From positions 248,001 through 312,000 of the forward strand of contig NZ_AMZO01000016.1 in NCBI RefSeq assembly GCF_000331515.1: DNA of 64,000 nucleotides, written 5' to 3'. A program made the translations under genes and the position numbers. The notes under the pieces were generated by a model. It saw only the letters and a list, made by a program, of their open reading frames with translations, was not told the origin of the DNA and did no database searches. Shown piece after piece: positions 51,094 to 59,742 of this stretch. Origin of the DNA: Photobacterium marinum (GTDB lineage: Bacteria > Pseudomonadota > Gammaproteobacteria > Enterobacterales > Vibrionaceae). The first letter of the stretch is position 1. Each line of letters starts with the position of its first letter.

Positions 51094-53112
51094 TTACTGG
51101 CACTTAGAGACCATAATCTTCTGTGGCTGACCGTCAGAACTGAACTCCAGACTCCAGACATAACGCCCGGCCTCAGGAATGGTTACTGCGGTATCTTTGC
51201 CGTAACCACCACGTGCTAACTTCCCTTTTTCACCCGGTTTCAGCGACAGGCCATCAGCGGTGAACTGAGGAGACCAGTCTTTACTCGCATACTGCATTCG
51301 GTAAGCGCCGGCTTTTTCTTCTTTCACTACCTGATAGACATTGCTGCCTTTATATTCGAAAGCCCGGGCTGACTTATGCTTCCAGCCTGAATCAGCGAAG
51401 TCACCAACAACATACAAGGTTTCGTTTACCGGACCTACGCCTTCAACGGTCGGATTATCGCACTGAGCCATGAAACCTTCTCCAGCCAGAGAAACCGCTG
51501 CAGCTTCTTTCACTTTCACTCCGGCGGCCGACGGGGTTTCAATTTTCAGGAAGCGAGCTTCAAACGCTGTCATCGGAATATAATATTTGCCGTCCTGCAT
51601 TTTGAATTTATCGCCGGACATCAAATCGATTAACATGCCTTCAGAACCAATATCAGCACCATCTAACGGAATGATGTCAGCCCTTGACGTCGTGCTGACC
51701 ATATACAGCAGCGCTTCATTGTCTGCTTGCTTGTGATCAACATAAATCGCATCCGTTGCCATCACATTAGTACGCTTGCCGCTTGATAATGCAGGATGAC
51801 CCGCACGAAGCGTCATTAGCTCTGAAACATAATCCCGCAGCTCTGCCTGACGCTTATTCAGTGACGCTGTCACACCATCAATTTTAGCGCTTGAACGAGC
51901 CACATGATCATCACACAAACCTTTGACTGCACAGTCCTGCTCTACCTTCGCAGCATAGTTTTCTACCTGATCACCAATTTCTTCACCGTAATACATGGTA
52001 ATCGGTCCGGTATAAGCAGCCAGGAATGAGATAGCAGCTTTGTTGCGTAACCAGTATTCAGCATCCTGTGGTGAAGCAATCCCACCTCGTTGAAGCAGAT
52101 CCCCTAGTCTTACTAAGTCATGGTTACCCAACATCAGGTTTGGTTTGGCATGATCCGGATACAACTTATGTAAATCCATCCCTTCTGCCAGCCACTCACC
52201 GCCTTTACCACCAACAGCGTTCTCGTTAGCCGCAAATGTTTCTACAACACGGTAACGCATCGGGAAATCAAAAGCAGAGCACAGCGCCGGATCACCTTGT
52301 GGGCCATAACCAGTTTCATTGATGTAGTTTTGGTTATTCCAAATCTCTGCCACCATGTAACCCATCGGGTTCACTGTTTCACCTTTGGCATTGGTGTAAG
52401 TGACAGACTTAGAAGCTTCATCAACACTCTTACGGAGCTCTTTCCAAGCGTCAGTTGGCACCTGATACGCCTGATCCAGACGCCAGCCATCAATCTTCAG
52501 CTCTTTAATCCAATATGTCGCAACTTCTTTATAGAACTCAAGGCTTTCCGGGTAGCTCACCGGATTGTTTTCTCCCACTGGCAAACGTCCCTGTGGAGAA
52601 GGTACGACATTACCTTTATGGTGACCGAATACACCATCAAAGAAGACGTAAAGTCCTTTCTCATGTGCCTTTTCTACCAATTCGCGGGCTTTATCCATCG
52701 TACCGAAGCGCGGATCAATCGCAAAATAGTTACTGGCGAAATAACCGGTTGCATCTAAACGGTCTGCCCAGTGATCTTGACCTTCCACAGGAACAGAATC
52801 AAAAATCGGTGTCAGCCAGATTGCATTCATCCCCAATGACTGGATGTAATCCAGGGAATCAATCACACCCTGTAAGTCACCTTTATGGTGGCTTGTACCA
52901 TAGCCGGTACCATGGCCAATGGCGTCATCACCATTTACAAAGCTTTCAACCATAATCTGATAAATACGCAAATCATCAGCCTGCGCAGTCATAGCGGCAT
53001 CACAGACATAAGCCGGGGTTTCAGAAGAGGGTAATGAACCGGAACTGCCGCATGCCGAAAGCGATGCAGCAATAGCTAGGGCCAGACAGGATTTGATGTT
53101 CCTTGTAATCAC
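51094..53112 (-). CDS. GH13-family alpha-amylase lipoprotein
   Basis: A 672-residue secreted lipoprotein starting with GTG at 53112, preceded by AAGGAGA; lipobox LSAC at about residues 18-21. The GH13 barrel shows DGWRLDQ (nucleophile D213), VAEIW (acid/base E256) and LGNHDLVRL (N330-H331-D332). The last 100 residues form a separate beta domain that could bind polysaccharide (LYVVGDFADSGWKHKSA). It would hydrolyse alpha-1,4-glucan oligomers at the cell envelope. MalT-like boxes upstream suggest maltose control. Confidence 0.9.
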   Translation of the reverse strand: MITRNIKSCLALAIAASLSACGSSGSLPSSETPAYVCDAAMTAQADDLRIYQIMVESFVNGDDAIGHGTGYGTSHHKGDLQGVIDSLDYIQSLGMNAIWLTPIFDSVPVEGQDHWADRLDATGYFASNYFAIDPRFGTMDKARELVEKAHEKGLYVFFDGVFGHHKGNVVPSPQGRLPVGENNPVSYPESLEFYKEVATYWIKELKIDGWRLDQAYQVPTDAWKELRKSVDEASKSVTYTNAKGETVNPMGYMVAEIWNNQNYINETGYGPQGDPALCSAFDFPMRYRVVETFAANENAVGGKGGEWLAEGMDLHKLYPDHAKPNLMLGNHDLVRLGDLLQRGGIASPQDAEYWLRNKAAISFLAAYTGPITMYYGEEIGDQVENYAAKVEQDCAVKGLCDDHVARSSAKIDGVTASLNKRQAELRDYVSELMTLRAGHPALSSGKRTNVMATDAIYVDHKQADNEALLYMVSTTSRADIIPLDGADIGSEGMLIDLMSGDKFKMQDGKYYIPMTAFEARFLKIETPSAAGVKVKEAAAVSLAGEGFMAQCDNPTVEGVGPVNETLYVVGDFADSGWKHKSARAFEYKGSNVYQVVKEEKAGAYRMQYASKDWSPQFTADGLSLKPGEKGKLARGGYGKDTAVTIPEAGRYVWSLEFSSDGQPQKIMVSKCQ
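51861..51873. promoter_or_regulatory. matS site (MatP binding)
   Basis: GTGACGCTGTCAC, exact match to GTGACRNYGTCAC, in the amylase coding sequence. Third perfect site in the window. Confidence 0.8.
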
Positions 53113-53185
53113 GATGGTCTCCTTGAGTTTTCTTTTTATAAGGTACATTTGCGATTATTAATGACTTACAACTCAGAGAGACCAT

Positions 53186-53219
53186 CCCCCGTCAGCAGCT
53201 TACCCGGCGTAGACGGGGG
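53186..53219. promoter_or_regulatory. Inverted MalT-like boxes upstream of the amylase gene
   Basis: CATCCCCCGTC (53184-53193) and GACGGGGGGAGTAG (53212-53225) face each other, forming an 8-bp inverted repeat. On the respective strands they read GGGGATGG and GGGGAGTA, each one mismatch from the MalT box GGGGAKGA. Their position 70-110 bp before the GTG suits an activator site. The rest of 53113-53466 has no gene. Confidence 0.5.
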
Positions 53220-53432
53220 GAGTAGATACGATAGTTGATTTGAGTGACCAGAAATGACCATTCAGAGAAGTTCTGCCAGCCACAAAATGAGATTGGGCGC
53301 TGATTTTTGACCAGCCAACTAGCACAAACTAAATGAGCTGACTGTTATGCGCATCATAAATACATTGCAATAAAATCAGTCTGATACGTGTTCGTGAGGG
53401 TAACCACAAGTTAAGAAAAAACTGATAACTTC

Positions 53433-53458
53433 AAAAAAAACGGCTCCTGAAAAGCCGT
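53433..53458 (-). terminator. Terminator of the RhtB gene
   Basis: ACGGCT-TTTCAGG-AGCCGT followed by T7 on the minus strand, 8 bases past the stop. Confidence 0.9.
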
Positions 53459-53466
53459 ACAACGTT

Positions 53467-54117
53467 TTAAACCCGACTTTGACTGACTGCAATTCTGGCA
53501 GCAAGACCAATCAACAGAAAACCGGAAGCACCTTCCATCACCCGGCTAAAGGCAGGAGCTTTAGCACTCTGGACTACCCAGTTACCAAGCAAGGCATAAG
53601 CAGCATTACAGCATGTTGCCAACGTACAGAACAACAAACCAAGAACCAATAGCTGATAAGATGCGGAAGCAGATGAAGTATCTACAAACTGTGGCAGAAA
53701 AGACAGGAAGAACATTGCGACTTTCGGATTCAACACACTAACGATGACCCCCTGCCGGAACACATTAGCGGGTGCATCGGATTCCTGCTCTGGCAGGTTC
53801 ATTTTTGATTTGCCCCTGATGAAATTAAGCAGTGATGATATCCCCAGATACAGCAAGTATATCGCTCCCAGAAATTTCACCGCCAGAAAGGCATAGGCTG
53901 AGCTTAAAATCAGAGCTGACAGACCAAAAACAGCCGCAAGTGTATGGAAAATATATCCTACCCCCAATCCTAGTGCAGCCTGAGTGCCCGCAGAAGCTTT
54001 CCCTCTCATGGTGTTAGAGACTATATAAATCACATCCGGACCGGGAATCAGATTTATAGACAGAGAAGCTATCGCAAACAACACCAGAGTATGAATTTCC
54101 ATTGAACCGTTTTCCAT
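53467..54117 (-). CDS. LysE/RhtB-family amino-acid exporter
   Basis: A 216-residue membrane protein with six helices. The RhtB N-terminal pattern INLIPGPDVIYIVSNTMRGK and the GLGVGYIFHTLAAVFGLSAL, FRQGVIVSVLNPKVAMFFLSFLPQFV loops are typical. It likely exports a neutral amino acid or homoserine; the substrate is undetermined. Starts at ATG 54117; an internal ATG at 54102 is also possible. Terminator directly after the stop. Confidence 0.9.
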   Translation of the reverse strand: MENGSMEIHTLVLFAIASLSINLIPGPDVIYIVSNTMRGKASAGTQAALGLGVGYIFHTLAAVFGLSALILSSAYAFLAVKFLGAIYLLYLGISSLLNFIRGKSKMNLPEQESDAPANVFRQGVIVSVLNPKVAMFFLSFLPQFVDTSSASASYQLLVLGLLFCTLATCCNAAYALLGNWVVQSAKAPAFSRVMEGASGFLLIGLAARIAVSQSRV

Positions 54118-54243
54118 AAAAGTATTTCAGGCGGCTAATTATCAAACTAACAGCTCCAAATGAAAAGAATTCCGTCATGCTCTTTTTTCAAAACGAATTC
54201 TCACTGCTACAATAGCGTCATCTCAACTTTTGGTTATATAAAA

Positions 54244-54594
54244 ATGGAACAAAAACAGTTCGAAACCCTGATCAAGTCGCTTTGTGAGAAGGAAAACCTG
54301 CCTCAGGTTTTAGATGCACTTAAAGCTTGTGAAGATAAAGATATCGCCGAAGCAGCTGAATCGCTGACAGGTCAGTTCCAACTGGCTGAAATCGAAGGCG
54401 AGCGTCGTATTTACCACGTTTCTATGCAAGAAAACGATGAAGGCGAAGAGCAGGAATACGCAGAGTGGATCATGAATGACGGTGACGATGTGATTAAATT
54501 CGTTGCTTGGTTCTTCTTCGATATGTTTGAAATCAAACAAAAAGATATCTACCAGACTGCGGGACGTACTTACCAGCAGCCAAAACGCAAATAA
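54244..54594 (+). CDS. Conserved hypothetical acidic protein
   Basis: A 116-residue acidic protein from ATG 54244; the frame extends upstream to 54160 but without a ribosome site. The N-terminal half is helical (QFETLIKSLCEKENLPQVLDALKACEDKDIAEAAESL), then EGERRIYHVSMQENDEGEEQ and EWIMNDGDDVIKFVAWFFFDMF. No family name recalled. A strong terminator follows. Confidence 0.6.
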   Translation: MEQKQFETLIKSLCEKENLPQVLDALKACEDKDIAEAAESLTGQFQLAEIEGERRIYHVSMQENDEGEEQEYAEWIMNDGDDVIKFVAWFFFDMFEIKQKDIYQTAGRTYQQPKRK

Positions 54595-54640
54595 GCCTCA
54601 CGGCTATAATAAATGCTCTGGTCATACAGCGCACTAAAGC

Positions 54641-54671
54641 AAAAAATGCCAGTTCTTAGCTGGCATTTTTT
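54641..54671 (+). terminator. Bidirectional terminator
   Basis: AAATGCCAG-TTCTTAG-CTGGCATTTTTT with A- and T-runs on both sides. Confidence 0.9.
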
Positions 54672-54711
54672 ATGTGAACATCAAAACCATCATGAATCAA
54701 AAAATAAAGCG

Positions 54712-54924
54712 TTAAGGCTCTGACTGCCGGGTGGTTTGCTCAAAAGCAATGACCCTGTCTACAATCCAGCTTACTGCTAAATAAATTACGAAAAACACCC
54801 CTATCCCAACCACAGCTTTCATCGCATCAATTGGTGCAGATAGCCAACTATAATCTAAGCTGATGGCACTCCTTAAGGCCCAAGCCAGTACTGCGGTAAT
54901 CAAAAGTATAACAACCTCTTTCAC
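54712..54924 (-). CDS. Hypothetical two-helix membrane protein
   Basis: A 70-residue protein with GTG start at 54924, supported by AAGGAGGT four bases upstream. Two hydrophobic segments (EVVILLITAVLAWALRSAI; AVVGIGVFFVIYLAVSWIV) and a polar tail. Unknown family; the strong ribosome site argues that it is expressed. Confidence 0.6.
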   Translation of the reverse strand: MKEVVILLITAVLAWALRSAISLDYSWLSAPIDAMKAVVGIGVFFVIYLAVSWIVDRVIAFEQTTRQSEP

Positions 54925-55198
54925 CGGTACCTCCTTCGTGGTCCGAACAATATGTTCTGTATATGCCTACGGGTAACGTTTGATTCCACTATAAGTAATA
55001 ATCAAACCTCAAACTGTGAGAATACGGGGCATCTCAGATAATTTTCTTATCTTTCAAGCCAAGAGTTACATACAACAAGGCACAGCCTGCTAATTTATAA
55101 CTATTATTTACTATGCAGTCGTTTGACACTTGTCACGCGCTTCGGCTCAGCAGCCATTGTTTGATAGCGGTAATTTTAGTCATACCAGCAGGAGACAA

Positions 55199-55369
55199 AT
55201 GATGAAATACAAGATTGTCTGCGATAAACATGAGTTTGAGTTTGAAAAAAAAGTTAATGATTTGCTTGATGATGGGTGGAAACTCTACGGTGAGATCGTT
55301 GTTAACCTGGTCACCGCTGACGGGGATGTCACATGCTGGTATACCCAGTCGATGATGAAAGATGATTAA
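55199..55369 (+). CDS. DUF1737 small protein
   Basis: A 56-residue protein with AGGAGA upstream of an ATGATG start (55199). YKIVCDKHEFEFEKKVNDLLDDGWKLYGEIVVN and CWYTQSMMK fit the small DUF1737 domain (VNxLLxxGWxLxGxP, then QAM). Family function unknown. Followed after 76 bp by another small gene on the same strand. Confidence 0.75.
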   Translation: MMKYKIVCDKHEFEFEKKVNDLLDDGWKLYGEIVVNLVTADGDVTCWYTQSMMKDD

Positions 55370-55445
55370 ATAACCTCGGACTGCAAAGCTTGCATAGGCC
55401 AAGAAAAGCACAAGCATTGCAGTCCACATCAATCAGAAGGTTTTT

Positions 55446-55730
55446 ATGTCTGTCTATACCATAATCCTGGAATACGACGGCGCTACTTACATAACACAGG
55501 TTGAGGCCTGTGATGTCCAGACCGCTATGCGGGCCTGGTCTGATGAACAGGATATTTATGCTATCGACGGATTCCCATTGAATGAGGCAGATAGAATTTT
55601 AACTAGCCTGGCCGAACAGACTCCCACTCCGGTGAATAAATTAACTAACGTGTGGAGCGTTACTTTCGTCGTCGGTCACGACCTGGCTATTCTGCACCTC
55701 ATAAAGACTGAAGCTAAACTTGATAGCTAA
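55446..55730 (+). CDS. Hypothetical small protein
   Basis: A 94-residue soluble protein (SVYTIILEYDGATYITQVEACDVQTAMRAW, then WSVTFVVGHDLAILHLIK). The first half is reminiscent of HicB-like or phage-tail small folds (YDG...QVEA), but no family can be assigned. AGAAGG lies about 9 bases upstream. Possibly co-transcribed with the preceding DUF1737 gene. Confidence 0.55.
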   Translation: MSVYTIILEYDGATYITQVEACDVQTAMRAWSDEQDIYAIDGFPLNEADRILTSLAEQTPTPVNKLTNVWSVTFVVGHDLAILHLIKTEAKLDS

Positions 55731-55757
55731 CCTTAAGCTCTCAGACTTCTTGTTCTG

Positions 55758-56423
55758 TCAGGATGCAACCTCAACCAAACGTTGCTTTAGGTGGTCATGA
55801 GCACTGTCAGAAATATCGTTGCCGTAAGGAACGCGGTTAAGGTTATGTGCCGCTACCATGGTTGAGCCAGAACCAAAGAACGGATCAGCAACCACTTCAC
55901 CTTCGGTACTACTTTGCTCAATCAGGGTTTCCAGTAATGCAACCGGCTTTTCTGTCGGATAACCGCGATAAACCCGCTTCTCTTCAAGGATATCCGGGAT
56001 ACCAAGGTTATTGAGTTTCCGCTTGCCCTTTTCAAAGAACAGAATGAACTCATACCGGGCACGATAGTGATACCCCATGCCGATAGCCACTTTATCCCAT
56101 ACGATGGGTTTCCAGAATTTAAAGCCTACTTGTTCAGCAATCGGCTTAATGTAGAACATCGTTTCCTGATCGCAGAAAAGGTAAAAATGACTGTTTTTCT
56201 TCAGTACTCGGTAGACCTGAGTCAGTAATTCCTCAAAACGCTCATTGGGAAAAATTGAAAACCACTGGTTACTTGAACTTTTACTGTTCTTCAGGCGAGT
56301 TGTGGTACCAACCGCGCGGTGCTTTTCCAGAGATTCATATGGCGGATCCGTGATCAACAAATCCACACTTTCGTCAGGAAGGGATGACAACCAATCGACG
56401 GCATCTTGTTTATATAGCTGCAT
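55758..56423 (-). CDS. Orphan DNA adenine/cytosine-N4 methyltransferase (beta class)
   Basis: A 221-residue MTase with catalytic motif IV DPPY at residues 26-29 before the SAM-binding FFGSGSTMVAA (FxGxG) near residue 189, the order of beta-class N6-adenine/N4-cytosine enzymes. TEKPVALLETLIEQSS is the usual motif X. It has no restriction partner in the neighbourhood. The recognition sequence is unknown; such solitary enzymes can regulate genes or be prophage/defence-escape factors. Confidence 0.87.
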   Translation of the reverse strand: MQLYKQDAVDWLSSLPDESVDLLITDPPYESLEKHRAVGTTTRLKNSKSSSNQWFSIFPNERFEELLTQVYRVLKKNSHFYLFCDQETMFYIKPIAEQVGFKFWKPIVWDKVAIGMGYHYRARYEFILFFEKGKRKLNNLGIPDILEEKRVYRGYPTEKPVALLETLIEQSSTEGEVVADPFFGSGSTMVAAHNLNRVPYGNDISDSAHDHLKQRLVEVAS

Positions 56424-56553
56424 TGTTACCTAAATCTGCCAAATCCAATCCGGGCAGCTACGGGATCTGCCATCAAAATCGGTATCAAAGAATCGGGCTG
56501 AGAGTTGTATCAAATCTGATGTGAAATGGATAGTCGCATAGCAATTTAACGTT

Positions 56554-57315
56554 TCATAACCCTGCCACACCGACTATTTCGCGCAGAATATAACCTGTAA
56601 GGTATGCAAGCCCTGCCGCTGCTCCGCCAGTCAGTAAGGTACGTAACCCAGCCATAATTGCAGGCTGACCGAAAACGAGACTTTTTAAGACGCCGATCAG
56701 GAAAAACATCAATGCAGCAAGCCCGGCACTGATAAAGAACTGCTGAGATAAAGGCAGCGACATCATCAGAAACGGTAACAGAGGAACGGTTCCTATCACT
56801 ACAAAAGCAGCGAAAGTAACGCCGGCAGAAACCCACGGATTGGTTAACGTTTTATGGATACCGTGCTCTTCCGTCAGCATGGTTTCAACCCAAAGCTTTT
56901 TGTCGTCGGTAAGAGTTTCTACAATTGCTTCAAGAATTTCTCCGTCAAACCCCTTCTGACGGAATATCTGCCGGATTTCTTCCCGCTCACCATCCGGCAC
57001 TTCATCAATGTGGAACTCTTCCATTTGACGGAGGCTGTCAGCATATTCCTGCTGTGCTTTGTTTGATTCATAATTGCTGATTGCCATACTGAATCCGTCT
57101 GCCACCAGATTGGCAAAACCAAGGATCAGTGCTACTCCGGCAGGAAACCCTGCCCCTACCGCTCCGGATACAACAGCAAAGGTAGTCACACAACCGTCTA
57201 TACCACCAAGAACCGCATCCGAGATGTTCTGTGATTTCGGAGACTGCTGAAGACGCTCTCTAATCGCTTCTGGCTGATGATCCCGGTGAAGCTCTTCAAT
57301 CTTAACCTTCTTCAT
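56554..57315 (-). CDS. VIT1/CCC1-family membrane transporter
   Basis: A 253-residue protein. The N-terminal helix precedes the family motif SDAVLGGIDGCVTTFAVVSGAVGAG and NLVADGFSMAISNYES, then a cytosolic helical insert (about 85-160) and three more transmembrane segments. VIT1/CCC1 proteins move Fe2+ or Mn2+ out of the cytosol. The metal-binding MBD-like insert (EEIRQIFRQKGF...LTEEHGI) supports this. Single gene. Confidence 0.88.
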   Translation of the reverse strand: MKKVKIEELHRDHQPEAIRERLQQSPKSQNISDAVLGGIDGCVTTFAVVSGAVGAGFPAGVALILGFANLVADGFSMAISNYESNKAQQEYADSLRQMEEFHIDEVPDGEREEIRQIFRQKGFDGEILEAIVETLTDDKKLWVETMLTEEHGIHKTLTNPWVSAGVTFAAFVVIGTVPLLPFLMMSLPLSQQFFISAGLAALMFFLIGVLKSLVFGQPAIMAGLRTLLTGGAAAGLAYLTGYILREIVGVAGL

Positions 57316-57568
57316 GCAAAGGCTCCGTTATTTAACTAGGGCACCCTTAAAAATGCCACGGTCATCACTGCTACTCTTTTCATTTTTAGCAATGTTATTT
57401 GCTAATGATAGACCACTTTAATAGTTGTTTGTTTTATGAATAAACAACCAAACCAACAAAAACTCTAAACCAAAGCTGGTAATCAGCCAATTTATTGACC
57501 TATTCACATAAAACACTGTGATTTTTAGGTAAAGTGGGTCTACTTCATTCCGACAGATAAAGATACTT

Positions 57569-58675
57569 ATGACCATAATCAACGAAGAAAGATTGATCCA
57601 ACATTTTATCGAACTGATTAAAATCAACAGTGAGTCACGCAATGAAAAAGTCATTGCTGAAACCCTTGCTGAACAATTAGGTCAGATGGGTTTTGAAGTG
57701 GCTAAACTGCCTGTACCGGAAGAGATTTCGAATGGCTTTAATATCTACGCTAAACTTCCGGGTGAGCTTGAAGGTAGCATTCTGATGAGCTGCCACATGG
57801 ATACTGTAACTCCGGGCAATGATATTGAACCTGTTATCAATGACGGAATTATCAGCTCAAAAGGTAACACTATCCTGGGTGGTGATGACAAATCAGGCAT
57901 CGCAGCCATTATGGAAGCGGTGCGTTGCATTAAAGCTCAGAACCAGCCTCACAAAACGCTTGAACTGGCTTTCACTGTCCATGAAGAAGGCGGCCTGCAC
58001 GGTTCGCAGCACTTCGACATGTCTTTTGTCAAATCTCAAAACGCGATTGTTCTGGATTCAGGCGGCGATATCGGCACCATTATCACTGTGGCACCGGGCC
58101 AGCAGAACCTGAAAATCAACATTACTGGTAAACCTGCTCACGCAGGTCTAGCCCCTGAAGAAGGTATCAATGCCCTAACTGTGGCTGCTGATGCTATCAG
58201 CCAAATGAACCTATCACGTATCGACAGCGAAACAACAGCGAACATCGGTGTGGTTAAAGGCGGTCAGGCAACCAACATTGTAATGCCGGCTCTGTACCTT
58301 GAGGCTGAAGCTCGCTCTTTGGACGATGACAAGCTGGCAGCTCAGGTTGAGCACATGGTTAGCACATTCGAAACGGTTGCAGCTAAGCACGGTGCGGAAA
58401 TCGACATCAAATCTACCCGCGCTTACAACGCTTACCGCATTGATGACGCTGATCCGTTCATCGAAAACGTCAAAGCAGCATTCATTGCTAACGGTGTTGA
58501 GCCTCAGACAAAATCAACCGGTGGCGGTAGTGATGCCAACATCTTCAACGGTAAGGGCCTGAAAACCGTCAATATCTCTACCGGTATGGCGAAAGTTCAC
58601 ACTACTGAAGAGTTCATCAAAATTGCTGATATGGTAGGCGTAACTGAATTCCTTTACACCTACCTGACTAAGTAA
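57569..58675 (+). CDS. M20-family peptidase T-like aminopeptidase
   Basis: A 368-residue dizinc peptidase. Metal/catalytic blocks: SCHMDTVTPG, ILGGDDKSGIAAIMEA, TVHEEGGLHGS and VLDSGGDIG, then the dimerisation domain, and STGGGSDANIFNGKG with the final HTT near the end. It is close to PepT-like tripeptidases of the M20B group that lack the strict PepT hallmark spacing. Ribosome site GATAAAG is weak; ATG at 57569 is family-consistent. Confidence 0.9.
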   Translation: MTIINEERLIQHFIELIKINSESRNEKVIAETLAEQLGQMGFEVAKLPVPEEISNGFNIYAKLPGELEGSILMSCHMDTVTPGNDIEPVINDGIISSKGNTILGGDDKSGIAAIMEAVRCIKAQNQPHKTLELAFTVHEEGGLHGSQHFDMSFVKSQNAIVLDSGGDIGTIITVAPGQQNLKINITGKPAHAGLAPEEGINALTVAADAISQMNLSRIDSETTANIGVVKGGQATNIVMPALYLEAEARSLDDDKLAAQVEHMVSTFETVAAKHGAEIDIKSTRAYNAYRIDDADPFIENVKAAFIANGVEPQTKSTGGGSDANIFNGKGLKTVNISTGMAKVHTTEEFIKIADMVGVTEFLYTYLTK

Positions 58676-58701
58676 CTCTCAGTAAAGTGTTATTCATAGC
58701 A

Positions 58702-58733
58702 AAAAAACCGAGGGTCAATACCTCGGTTTTTTC
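58702..58733 (+). terminator. Terminator
   Basis: AAAACCGAGG-GTCAATA-CCTCGGTTTTTT between convergent genes; works in both directions. Confidence 0.95.
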
Positions 58734-58768
58734 TTCTTTAAATTAGCCTTTGCAAACAATCAGACACA

Positions 58769-59602
58769 TCACCGACTGTTATAAGTATCAGTCGTTTTCT
58801 GAGCATCTTCGCGACTGGTCAGTTTTCCGATCCACTTTTCAATCCGCTGATAATGCGAACCCTGCCAGTAGATTTTGTCACATCCGGAACAAACCCAGAA
58901 TTTATCAAAATACTTCAGTGTATCTCTAGGAACATGTTGGGGATATCGCTCAATAAGCTCTTCTTTATCAATGGGCTGTAATTGCTGATTGCAGTGAGAA
59001 CAGCGAGTAAAAGGGTGAAAACTGTTTTCCAGCTGTAACCGATTTATCACCTCAGTCAATTGCTTCCTGGTGTTGTGATTGCGAACCCAATAGCCATGAG
59101 TCACATTATTGAACTTAAAGATTCCCCTGTCCCTGGTCAAAATAATTCGTTTCTCTTTCAGGGAAATATCGACAATTTCATCATCCAAAAAATCATTTCT
59201 GTAGAGGGCATCAAATCCCAGTAAGCGCAGTTTCTGTGCCAGCCGTCCGAGGTTCACATCCACAATGAACTTTGTTTCCCTCAGAGGCTCCGCTCTCAAA
59301 TGAATGACAGGTGAAATATCCAATGCTTCAAATACAGGATAAACAGAGATATGTTCACCACCACTGAGATTAAAATCGAAACCGACTGACTCACCATCGA
59401 CTAATATAAGGTCAATTTCAGTATGGGGGACACCTATTGCTTCAACGGTATCTTTGACCGACGGCTTTCCGGTAAAAGAATAAGGAAAAAATACTTTTCG
59501 CTGCCCCTGTGGCAGAAAATCATTAAGCTCTTCGTAGAAACGAAAATAAGCGGTACGAAGAATTGGCGCGTGTTGATCGTCCTTCATCGGCTGACTCTTC
59601 AT
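58769..59602 (-). CDS. Mut7-C RNase/ubiquitin-domain protein
   Basis: A 277-residue protein with an N-terminal ubiquitin-like Mut7-C-ub domain (about 15-95, AYFRFYEELNDFLP...DLILVDGESVGFDFNLSGGEHISVYP) fused to a Mut7-C PIN-type RNase domain (about 108-260, FIVDVNLGRLAQKLRLLGFDALY; RIILTRDRGIF). A zinc ribbon CSHC...CSGC follows. Mut7-C proteins are predicted RNases in RNA decay or translation quality control; the bacterial substrate is unknown. Confidence 0.88.
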   Translation of the reverse strand: MKSQPMKDDQHAPILRTAYFRFYEELNDFLPQGQRKVFFPYSFTGKPSVKDTVEAIGVPHTEIDLILVDGESVGFDFNLSGGEHISVYPVFEALDISPVIHLRAEPLRETKFIVDVNLGRLAQKLRLLGFDALYRNDFLDDEIVDISLKEKRIILTRDRGIFKFNNVTHGYWVRNHNTRKQLTEVINRLQLENSFHPFTRCSHCNQQLQPIDKEELIERYPQHVPRDTLKYFDKFWVCSGCDKIYWQGSHYQRIEKWIGKLTSREDAQKTTDTYNSR

Positions 59603-59692
59603 TCCGGGGATAGCCCCTGAAATTAATTATTGACCTCAGATCTTTGTAAGAGCCTAGTTCAGCGTTGGATAGCGGGCAAGATAGCCCAAATG

Positions 59693-59727
59693 AAAACAGC
59701 AGGGATTCAATACCCCCTGCTGTTTTT
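59693..59727. terminator. Bidirectional terminator
   Basis: AAAACAGCAGGG and CCCTGCTGTTTTT flank a 10-nt loop; strong stem. Confidence 0.9.
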
Positions 59728-59742
59728 CTATTGTGTATTTAA

